Under the pieces are notes generated by a model. That model worked only from the letters and a program-made list of their open reading frames with translations. It ran no database searches and was not told the DNA's origin. A stretch of 6,995 bases of DNA from Bacteroidota bacterium. Lineage in GTDB: Bacteria; Bacteroidota; Bacteroidia; Bacteroidales; JAAYUG01. The stretch lies in NCBI GenBank assembly GCA_021812865.1, contig JAKAMP010000146.1, forward strand, positions 1 to 6,995, given 5' to 3'. Below, in pieces: positions 1 to 5,079 of the stretch. The number at the start of each line of letters is the position of its first letter. Positions within the stretch are counted from its first letter, which is position 1. The position numbers and the translations under genes are program-made.

Positions 1-276
1 CGGTGTACCAAATGCAAAACCGAGGAATCGGCCAGCGTGGGCACCATTTTTCATAACATCAAATTTCCCATCAGCAAGGCGTTCTATATTGCCTGCAAGG
101 TATGCAAGGGTTCGGAGGATGTATCGACTTATGAATTAGCCCGGCGGCTCTCCCTGAGGCAGATGACTTGCTGGAATTTCAAGAAGAAGATCCAGAATGC
201 CCTTCAGTCGATGGACAGCCTGTCGGAAAACGAAAAGAATTCCATCCAGAAATTGCTTGTGGGACAGACTGAATAA
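1..276 (+). CDS. IS1595-type transposase N-terminal (zinc-ribbon) protein, 5' partial, no catalytic domain
   Basis: The frame is open from base 1, so the true start lies left of the window; 91 residues are visible. It begins RCTKCK, the second CxxC knuckle of a zinc ribbon, followed by SVGTIFHNIKFPISKAFYIA. This matches the 'GT.F......P..KW' signature that follows the zinc ribbon in IS1595-family transposases. Next come a helix-turn-helix-like stretch (STYELARRLSLRQMTCWNFKKKIQNAL) and a short charged tail. The reading frame stops at 274-276, where a transposase would go on into its DDE nuclease domain. No such domain follows, because the opposite-strand CHR gene ends only 11 nt away. It is therefore either a stand-alone DNA-binding protein derived from a transposase or a truncated remnant. 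The codons look intact and there is no internal stop. Family resemblance is by motif only; function is not established. Confidence 0.6.
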   Translation, partial: RCTKCKTEESASVGTIFHNIKFPISKAFYIACKVCKGSEDVSTYELARRLSLRQMTCWNFKKKIQNALQSMDSLSENEKNSIQKLLVGQTE

Positions 277-287
277 AGCCTTGCCGT

Positions 288-1436
288 TTACAGCAACCCG
301 AGAAAGGATATCAGTATCCCAGCGAGTATAATCCAGATCACATCGATCTTATAAATAAGGGCTACGAATGCAGCGGCCACAATGATGGCTTTGGTCACTG
401 ACCATTGTATTTCGATCCCGAAGTGGTATGTTACCACCACCAGCAATCCTGTAAAAGAACATAAAATGCCGTTGATCACCTTATTGAAGAAGGGGTGTTT
501 TCTGAGCTTATCGAAGAAGGGAACAATGGCCATGAGGATGATGAAGGAAGGGGTGAATACGCAGATGGTGGCGATGAGGCTTCCCATCAGTCCGGCATGA
601 AGGTAACCCTCGTAAGTAGCGGCGATGATGATCGATCCCGGGGTAACCTGTCCGAGGATGATCCCATCGAAAAAGGTTTGCTTGTCGAACCACTGGAAAA
701 GATCAACCAGCTCGTGGTACATAATGGGAACGGCTGCCAGCCCGCCGCCGAACGAGAACAGATCGATCCGCAGCATGATGGTGGCGAGGTTGAAATAGTC
801 GGTATTGAAGATGTAAAAAACGGCAAGGGTGGCAAACAGGATTACGGCGAGGGCGATAAAAAACCTGAAGCGGGCCACCTTACCGGTGGAGGCATACACC
901 GTGTGATCGGGTTCGGAAAGGGCCAGACCAAGGAAGGCAGCCGTGATCACCACCAGTGCCGGGTGCAGCTTGGTAAGAAACAGCGATCCGGCGATAAGGG
1001 CGATTAATACATCACGATAACTGCGGAAGCTTCTTTTTCCGAACGAAAATGCGCCGTTGGCCATGATGGCGATGATCATCACACGAAGGCTTTTGAGGAT
1101 GGCTTCGATTTCGGAAACATTTCTGTACCGGGCATAAAGGATGGTGAGAACGAGCATAATGACGAAGGCGGGGAGGCCGAAGGCTACGAAGCTGATCACA
1201 GCGCCTTTTACATCCCTGAGTTTCAGTCCAATATACGCTGCCAGCTGCATCACGATGGCTCCCGGGATTACCTGGCAGAGCGCCAGTCCGGCATCGAACG
1301 TCCGGCCGTCCATCCATTTTCGCTCATCCACGATATCCTTGCGGATATGGGCCGACATGGCCGGTCCGCCGAAGGCTGTGGCGCCGATGCGGAAAAATGC
1401 GGCGAAAAGCTGCCAGTATGTAGGGGTGGGATTCAT
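288..1436 (-). CDS. chrA: CHR-family (chromate transporter) ion permease, two-domain form
   Basis: Integral membrane protein of 382 residues with the two tandem CHR domains of the long form. The N-terminal half carries FFRIGATAFGGPAM (residues 14-27) and CQVIPG (54-59). The C-terminal half repeats the pattern as SFGGGLAAVP (228-237) and GQVTPG (262-267), the expected internal pseudo-symmetry. Roughly ten hydrophobic segments are visible. Characterised members export chromate, but many homologues have no known substrate, so chromate specificity is not proven here. I chose the ATG at 1436; a TTG nine bases upstream (1445) is also in frame, but an in-frame TGA at 1454-1452 blocks anything longer. 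No Shine-Dalgarno is visible. The 106-nt gap to the upstream methyltransferase holds a promoter-like element and an inverted repeat, so this gene may be transcribed on its own. The gene is intact and full length. Confidence 0.92.
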   Translation of the reverse strand: MNPTPTYWQLFAAFFRIGATAFGGPAMSAHIRKDIVDERKWMDGRTFDAGLALCQVIPGAIVMQLAAYIGLKLRDVKGAVISFVAFGLPAFVIMLVLTILYARYRNVSEIEAILKSLRVMIIAIMANGAFSFGKRSFRSYRDVLIALIAGSLFLTKLHPALVVITAAFLGLALSEPDHTVYASTGKVARFRFFIALAVILFATLAVFYIFNTDYFNLATIMLRIDLFSFGGGLAAVPIMYHELVDLFQWFDKQTFFDGIILGQVTPGSIIIAATYEGYLHAGLMGSLIATICVFTPSFIILMAIVPFFDKLRKHPFFNKVINGILCSFTGLLVVVTYHFGIEIQWSVTKAIIVAAAFVALIYKIDVIWIILAGILISFLGLL

Positions 1437-1499
1437 CGACGCCAAAAATAGTCATTTTTTGCCGTCGCAGATGAAGGAAGACCGGATTCAGTTATAAGG

Positions 1500-1521
1500 A
1501 CAAAAATATGTAGATTTTTGT
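1500..1521 (-). promoter_or_regulatory. 8-bp perfect inverted repeat upstream of the CHR transporter (possible operator)
   Basis: ACAAAAAT (1500-1507), a 6-nt spacer and ATTTTTGT (1514-1521) form a perfect 8-bp dyad in the gap between the methyltransferase and the CHR transporter gene. One arm covers the TATTTTTG promoter-like element, so a protein bound here would block transcription initiation. It is too A/T-rich, and without the right tail, to be a convincing terminator. Operator function is an inference. Confidence 0.4.
1501..1508 (-). promoter_or_regulatory. Bacteroidota-type -7 element (TATTTTTG) for the CHR transporter gene
   Basis: Read on the minus strand this is TATTTTTG, an exact match to the TAnnTTTG -7 consensus of the Bacteroidota primary sigma factor. 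It would give a leader of roughly 55-60 nt before the ATG at 1436. I see no convincing TTTG -33 element at the right distance. A second TATTTTTG occurs at 1443-1450 but is too close to the start codon to be the obvious choice. In an A/T-rich gap chance matches are likely, so confidence is limited. Confidence 0.4.
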
Positions 1522-1542
1522 TGGAATTCTTTACAGAGACAT

Positions 1543-2160
1543 TCAGATTCGCAAAAGAACAACATGATTATTTTCCTCAGGGAACCTCAGCTCATGCACA
1601 ATTCTCAGTCCCGCAGCTTTGGCCAGGTATTCAACCCCGCCAAGACGCACATAATTTTTAAAATTCCTGAAATGGTCGGGACCGGCAACAAACTCGATCA
1701 TCCGGGTGAAAGCGCTGTCGAACCGGCCCGGAGCAGGCACCCAGTAGTCGCCAATGATGATCTTGTCGGCAATCTGTGAGAGGTCACGAAGCAGCCCAAT
1801 CCGCTCTTTTTCTGCTACCTCATGGATCACGTAGGTCATAATGGCATAATCGAAACGCGGGGTATGTTTTTCAAGAAGTTCCGAAACGCTGGTATGCCTG
1901 AAAGATACATTCCGATTTGACTGTCTGTTCAGTATTTTTGTGGCCTGCCTGATGTTCCGTTTCGAAAGGTCAATACCCATAACCGATTTGCTGGTGCCGG
2001 CCAGTGCAAATGCCAGCCTGCCGGTTCCGCATCCGATGTCGATCACGTTTTTATCTGGTTCGATCAGGTTTTTGATCTGTCCGAACAGTTTATCCTGGTG
2101 AGGGGCTATCACCGTATCATAAAACCATCCGTCGTACCAGTGGATTTTGTTTCTGGGCAT
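1543..2160 (-). CDS. Class I SAM-dependent methyltransferase, substrate unknown
   Basis: A 205-residue protein with a Rossmann-type methyltransferase core. Motif I is VIDIGCGTGRLAF (residues 39-51, SAM-binding glycine loop). The acidic end of strand 2 is GIDLS (62-66, Asp64 expected to contact the SAM ribose). The motif after strand 4 is FDYAIMTYVIHEV (103-115). The short N-terminus (HWYDGWFYDTVIAPHQDKLF) resembles the YD-type lead-in of many small-molecule and quinone-type methyltransferases, but no substrate can be assigned. The C-terminal part (VRLGGVEYLAKAAGLRIVHEL) fits the usual final strands. There is no membrane segment or signal peptide, so it is cytoplasmic. The start is the ATG at 2160; an open frame upstream ends only 3 nt before it. 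The gene follows the four-cysteine protein and probably shares its transcript. Confidence 0.88.
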   Translation of the reverse strand: MPRNKIHWYDGWFYDTVIAPHQDKLFGQIKNLIEPDKNVIDIGCGTGRLAFALAGTSKSVMGIDLSKRNIRQATKILNRQSNRNVSFRHTSVSELLEKHTPRFDYAIMTYVIHEVAEKERIGLLRDLSQIADKIIIGDYWVPAPGRFDSAFTRMIEFVAGPDHFRNFKNYVRLGGVEYLAKAAGLRIVHELRFPEENNHVVLLRI

Positions 2161-2163
2161 TGC

Positions 2164-2249
2164 TTATTTGATGGATTCGTTTGACAGGAATTTTTTTGCA
2201 ACCTGGATTTGTCTTGCAATACAGGTTTCATCCGGTAACCCTTCAATGA
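2164..2249 (-). other. Open, coding-like tail between the four-cysteine protein and the methyltransferase
   Basis: After the stop of the four-cysteine gene (2250-2252) there are 89 nt before the methyltransferase start. In the frame offset by -1 from that gene this stretch is open and reads VIEGLPDETCIARQIQ then VAKKFLSNESIK, ending with TAA at 2166-2164, 3 nt before the next ATG. The composition is protein-like and the stop has normal operon spacing. It has no ATG, GTG or good TTG start of its own. It could be a C-terminal extension lost by a frameshift (real or a sequencing error), or chance. Confidence 0.25.
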
Positions 2250-3128
2250 CTATTCCAGGGTAGCTTTGATCTTTTCCTGGTTGCTGTTTATTTTCCATTC
2301 TTTCAGGAGGCTCCTGAGTTCGCCGGTAAAGTCTTTCCGGTTGTCCACGCAGCTGATGAACCGTTTGTAAATATCGGGTGTGATTTCGAACTGCTTTACC
2401 AACTTGTCGGAGGTATATTTCACTTTTTCGATATGCTGGGGATCGAACATGCATTTTTGGGCCATGAGAGGACAGGTCACTTCTTCGCGCCGCAGTCCGA
2501 ACTCGAAAAACATTCCGCACTTGGCGCAGTAATATTTTCCCACTTCCCTTTCGCCCAGGATGTCGATAAAGTCAATATTGAGTTCCTGTTTGATGTTCAG
2601 GACTTTGCGCAGGTAGGCAAGACTTCCTTCGAGAACGGTCTTTATATTATCCTTTTGCCAAATTTTACCGGCGTCCATCAGTACGAAGGTGATGGATTCC
2701 CGATTGATCCGTTGTGCGGTTTCGCAGCCGGTGAGCACGATGATGAAGCTTTTAACCGTCTGAAGGGGTTGCTGCCTGGCAATGCTGAATTTCCATTCAT
2801 CGGTAAAGTCAAGGTAGGCCTTTGCGAGTTTTCTCCCGGTTTCACCGAAATCGCCGGTGATGATGCTGCTCAGGATACGCTGGGGGATCTTGGGGTAAAA
2901 CAAACCGAATTTTTCGAGCGCTTCTGTGCTTTCGGGTGCCAGATTCTCAACCGCTATGGGAGTGTTCACGCACATGCCGGTCATGTATGGGCATTCGGGC
3001 TTGTCGAGTACGAAAAATTTTTTGCAGGTTACGCACCAGTAGTGGTTTGAAGGAGAGTTACTCCCCTGGGGCAGGGAGTCAATTTTGTTTCGGATCATTT
3101 GCATCCGGTTCATCTGGCTGTTTTCCAT
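2250..3128 (-). CDS. Uncharacterised protein with two copies of a four-cysteine, probably zinc-binding, module
   Basis: I do not recognise this 292-residue protein. It contains two related modules. Module 1 has C32-x2-C35, FF at 38-39, then CPYM (46-49) and C53. Module 2 has C201-x2-C204, FF at 207-208, then CPLM (219-222) and C226. Both follow the pattern aromatic-C-x2-C-x2-FF-x6/10-C-P-x-M-x3-C, as expected for a treble-clef or zinc-ribbon metal site. The similarity goes on past the cysteines: EALEKF...P.I..RI.SSI ... EWKF (about 69-114) aligns with DKLVKQF...PDIYKRFIS ... EWKI (241-280). So a unit of about 80 residues is duplicated, joined by a helical linker (about 115-198) with one extra cysteine (135). 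There is no signal peptide or membrane segment. It lies 18 nt behind a thioredoxin gene, so the cysteines could be redox-active rather than purely structural; that is inference. The ATG at 3128 is the only plausible start. Confidence 0.8.
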   Translation of the reverse strand: MENSQMNRMQMIRNKIDSLPQGSNSPSNHYWCVTCKKFFVLDKPECPYMTGMCVNTPIAVENLAPESTEALEKFGLFYPKIPQRILSSIITGDFGETGRKLAKAYLDFTDEWKFSIARQQPLQTVKSFIIVLTGCETAQRINRESITFVLMDAGKIWQKDNIKTVLEGSLAYLRKVLNIKQELNIDFIDILGEREVGKYYCAKCGMFFEFGLRREEVTCPLMAQKCMFDPQHIEKVKYTSDKLVKQFEITPDIYKRFISCVDNRKDFTGELRSLLKEWKINSNQEKIKATLE

Positions 3129-3146
3129 TAGTTTGTGAGTTATATT

Positions 3147-3446
3147 TTATAAATTTTGCAGGAATACGCTGTATAGCTGTTGCTTGTTCAGTATGCCCGA
3201 CTGTCTCCAAACGGGTTTTCCGTCTTTGAAGAGCATGAGCGTGGGGACGCTCCTGATCTGGAAACGCATGGCTATGGTTGGATTTTTGTCCACATCAATT
3301 TTGATAATGCGTACTTTGCCATCGAGTTCGCCGGCCATTTCGGCGAGGATGGGCGACTGGATTTTGCACGGACTGCACCATTCGGCAAAAAAATCGATCA
3401 ATACCGGAACTTCTCCATGTATAATCGAATCGAAGTTTCTTTTCAT
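3147..3446 (-). CDS. Thioredoxin, CSPC active site
   Basis: A compact 99-residue thioredoxin, slightly shorter than the usual 105-110 because the N-terminal helix is reduced. It shows VLIDFFAEWCSPCK (residues 15-28), giving the active site C24-S-P-C27 instead of the usual CGPC. Asp18 is the buried acid and SVPT (66-69) provides the cis-proline at 68. There is no signal peptide, so it should work in the cytoplasm as a thiol-disulfide reductant. It is the first gene of the left-hand run. The ATG at 3446 lies about 50 nt behind a TAnnTTTG element, and the four-cysteine protein follows after 18 nt, making that protein a candidate partner. The Ser in the active-site dipeptide may shift the redox potential (known of the family, not shown here). 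Confidence 0.93.
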   Translation of the reverse strand: MKRNFDSIIHGEVPVLIDFFAEWCSPCKIQSPILAEMAGELDGKVRIIKIDVDKNPTIAMRFQIRSVPTLMLFKDGKPVWRQSGILNKQQLYSVFLQNL

Positions 3447-3466
3447 CCGTAGGAAATTTGTGGGTT

Positions 3467-3485
3467 AACGGTTTATTGCACCGTT
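3467..3485 (-). other. Small inverted repeat in the leader of the CSPC thioredoxin gene
   Basis: AACGGT (3467-3472), a 7-nt spacer and ACCGTT (3480-3485) form a perfect 6-bp dyad. It lies between the predicted transcription start and the ATG at 3446, about 20 nt before the start codon. It could be an operator or a leader hairpin; at this length chance is also possible. Confidence 0.25.
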
Positions 3486-3503
3486 TATGCGATTGACAGG
3501 GGT

Positions 3504-3511
3504 CAAAAGTA
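3504..3511 (-). promoter_or_regulatory. Bacteroidota-type -7 element (TACTTTTG) for the thioredoxin/four-cysteine/methyltransferase run
   Basis: On the minus strand this reads TACTTTTG, an exact fit to TAnnTTTG. The predicted start of transcription is near 3498, giving a leader of about 50 nt before the thioredoxin ATG. Upstream there is only a weak TTTA at about the -33 position (22 nt spacer). The site sits in the largest non-coding gap of the window, where a promoter is expected. Confidence 0.5.
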
Positions 3512-3515
3512 AGGT

Positions 3516-3532
3516 TTCATGGGATTCATGGG
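3516..3532. repeat. 8-bp direct repeat, 9-bp period, next to the -7 element
   Basis: TTCATGGG occurs at 3516-3523 and again at 3525-3532. The pair lies in the promoter spacer just upstream of the TACTTTTG element. Its position would suit an activator or repressor site, but no known regulator motif is recognised. Confidence 0.35.
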
Positions 3533-3634
3533 CTAAATCATCTGTCCTTTACCACAGAATATGATGATATCGCCTGATCATGAATGAGTATTCCGCCGGG
3601 CTTCATCTCTTTTCCTCAAGGGCAGAAACATGCA

Positions 3635-3658
3635 GCCTGGGCTTTGTCTGCCCCAGGC
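3635..3658. other. GC-rich hairpin in the gap downstream of the GroES-like gene
   Basis: GCCTGGGC (3635-3642) pairs with GCCCCAGGC (3650-3658) as an 8-bp stem with one bulged base and a 7-nt loop. A second, mutually exclusive pairing is GGGCAGA (3620-3626) with TCTGCCC (3647-3653). On the minus strand no U-tract follows, so it is not a standard intrinsic terminator, though it could stabilise the 3' end of the upstream transcript. Apart from this hairpin and the promoter-side elements, I see no gene in the 265 nt from 3447 to 3711. Confidence 0.4.
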
Positions 3659-3711
3659 CGCATGGTGATGGTTCATGTCCATTCAAAGAACTGAATACAA
3701 AAGTTTTCCGG

Positions 3712-3999
3712 TCAGATGGATTCTGTTTCAACAATCTTGGCCAGGATTTCTGCATAAGGCATCAGCAGGTATTTCTTGTTTTCCAGTTCTACCTCGGTGC
3801 CGCTGAAGGGCTTGAAGAGCACGGTGTCGCCCGGCTTGATCTCGGCGTTCTCGATGATGCTCATCCATTTTACTTTGCCGAACTTTGGCTTTTCGGTTGA
3901 GGTGGAAGGAATGATGATTCCGCCTGCTGTCTTCTGTTCATTCTGGTCTTCAGTGATATCAATCACCACATTCTGATTGATAGGCAATAATTCTTTCAT
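3712..3999 (-). CDS. GroES (Cpn10)-family co-chaperonin-like protein
   Basis: A 95-residue protein with the recognisable GroES layout. An N-terminal strand (LLPINQNVVIDI) leads to the mobile-loop region TAGGIIIPSTSTEKP, which in GroES contacts GroEL. Then comes KPGDTVLFKPFSGTEVE, close to the family's 'GD.VLF....GTEV', and a final strand YLLMPYAEILAKIVE. Compared with standard GroES the middle part (KWMSIIENAEI) is divergent: the usual VGPG segment is absent. No GroEL gene is next to it, whereas housekeeping groES is normally beside groEL, so this is likely a second, specialised copy. It lies 26 nt behind the 4Fe-4S protein gene on the same strand and probably shares its transcript. Whether it still binds a GroEL ring is not known; the retained mobile loop suggests it may. 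Confidence 0.82.
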   Translation of the reverse strand: MKELLPINQNVVIDITEDQNEQKTAGGIIIPSTSTEKPKFGKVKWMSIIENAEIKPGDTVLFKPFSGTEVELENKKYLLMPYAEILAKIVETESI

Positions 4000-4025
4000 C
4001 GCGATTCAATTTTAACGGTTAATGA

Positions 4026-4544
4026 TTATTTCCGGTTTGAGTTTGCAAAGATATTATATTGCAGGCTTCCGTTAGGACATGAAGCCACACATTTTAAACA
4101 TTTTGAGCAGGTATAACTGCTGCCCGGCTTTTCAAGGTCGGCCTTATACAGGCTGTATTTTGCCGGTTCCATCGCCACAATGTAGCATTGCTTGTCGCAT
4201 ATACCGCAGTTTTTACAGCTGTCGTTGTTAATACGGATGCGAAGCAGGGAAAATTTATTGAGCCATCCGGATATCCAGGCAATGGGGCAGCCTATTTTAT
4301 GGTACTGGTACATCTGCCTGATCTTGCCATTTGGGCTCAGGCTCATGAGCAGCTCCATCAATAGGCCCAGCGGACAAACCCAGCGGCAGAAAACCTTCCC
4401 GAAGATCACACCCAGGAATATGCCTGCTCCCAGCACATACCATAAAGAAAAATTGAATCTTGCCAGAGCCAGGTAGAGGGTGATGCCCAGTACGGCCAGG
4501 ATGATGATCCTGCTGTTTATCAGTGTTTTGAAAAATTTCGACAT
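4026..4544 (-). CDS. Small membrane-bound 4Fe-4S ferredoxin-type protein (NapH/NosR-like)
   Basis: A 172-residue protein with two hydrophobic segments at the N-terminus (about 13-28 and 34-52), followed by C53-R-W-V-C57-P, the CX3CP motif of the NapH/NosR/CcoG-type membrane ferredoxins, and a further Cys-Pro at 86-87. The C-terminal half is a bacterial-type ferredoxin: C110-x2-C113-x2-C116-x3-C120 and C146-x2-C149-x2-C152-x3-C156-P, enough ligands for two [4Fe-4S] clusters. NapH-like proteins usually have more membrane helices and a second CX3CP, so this is a reduced form. Its expected role is electron transfer at the cytoplasmic membrane, perhaps from quinol to a partner protein. The start codon lies 1 nt after the DUF302 stop, implying coupled translation and a functional link. 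Donor and acceptor cannot be named. Confidence 0.85.
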   Translation of the reverse strand: MSKFFKTLINSRIIILAVLGITLYLALARFNFSLWYVLGAGIFLGVIFGKVFCRWVCPLGLLMELLMSLSPNGKIRQMYQYHKIGCPIAWISGWLNKFSLLRIRINNDSCKNCGICDKQCYIVAMEPAKYSLYKADLEKPGSSYTCSKCLKCVASCPNGSLQYNIFANSNRK

Positions 4545-4545
4545 A

Positions 4546-5052
4546 TCAGAATACTGTAAATTTAAAATTCATGAACCTCAGCATGTCTTCCACTTCCAGT
4601 GAAACCTTTTCGGTGATGCCTTCGATTTCGCCACCGAAGAATTTGCCAAGAATGGTTCCATTCAATGTGGCCACATATACCTGTCCGTCGGATTTTTCAT
4701 ACACGGCAAGGGTTTTAGGCAGAATGGCGCCAATGATCTTACGGTGGTCGCCGGCGAGCATTTCGGCAGAATATTTCCCGTTGCAGTATTGAATGATATT
4801 ATACTTGCCAATGGCCTGTCCACCATGTGCCTGAACCTCTTTGTTCTGGTCGATCACCGTCACCACATGCCATCCCGGAGTCGCATTGATACGGTTTACA
4901 ACCGTTTCAACGGTTTTTTCAAAGTCATAGGGGCTTTTCATTTCCTTGATGAGCATTTTGCCGGCGGAGATGTTCAGCGCAATTCCGCTGAAAATAATAC
5001 CGATTAGCGCCCCAAATATGGCGAATACAATGGCTGTTAATTTTATTTTCAT
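4546..5052 (-). CDS. Membrane-anchored DUF302 protein
   Basis: A 168-residue protein. Residues 5-28 form one hydrophobic segment, either a signal anchor or an uncleaved signal peptide, so the rest probably faces the periplasm. The remainder matches the DUF302 (TT1751-like) fold: SPYDFEKTVETVVNRI (40-55), GWHVVTVID (60-68), then IIQYCNGKYSAEML (86-99) with the conserved Cys at 90. In most family members this Cys is followed by Asn-Pro; here it is Asn-Gly. ILPKTLAVYEKSDGQVYV follows. The biochemical role of DUF302 is not established as far as I know. It is flanked by an anion channel gene (27 nt upstream) and a membrane 4Fe-4S protein gene (1 nt downstream), which points to a membrane redox or transport function. 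The C-terminus has a short hydrophobic finish (FMNFKFTVF). Confidence 0.82.
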   Translation of the reverse strand: MKIKLTAIVFAIFGALIGIIFSGIALNISAGKMLIKEMKSPYDFEKTVETVVNRINATPGWHVVTVIDQNKEVQAHGGQAIGKYNIIQYCNGKYSAEMLAGDHRKIIGAILPKTLAVYEKSDGQVYVATLNGTILGKFFGGEIEGITEKVSLEVEDMLRFMNFKFTVF

Positions 5053-5079
5053 GTTTTGCTTCGTTAATTAATCAAACAC

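Noticed and set aside
495..1007. Plus-strand open frame of 170 codons
   Set aside because: It lies antisense within the well-supported CHR transporter gene, and its product is a low-complexity polar sequence with no family features.
1437..1445. TTG start giving the CHR protein three more residues
   Set aside because: The ATG at 1436 gives the family's normal N-terminus, and no ribosome binding site favours the TTG.
2433..3050. Plus-strand open frame of 205 codons
   Set aside because: It is antisense to the four-cysteine protein, whose duplicated motifs show that the minus strand is the coding one.
3635..3658. Intrinsic terminator for the GroES-like gene
   Set aside because: The stem is good, but no run of U follows on the minus strand (nor T on the plus strand), so only a hairpin is reported.
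3580..3900. Plus-strand open frame of 106 codons partly in the intergenic gap
   Set aside because: Most of it is antisense to the GroES-like gene; the rest covers the hairpin region and shows no motif or start signal.
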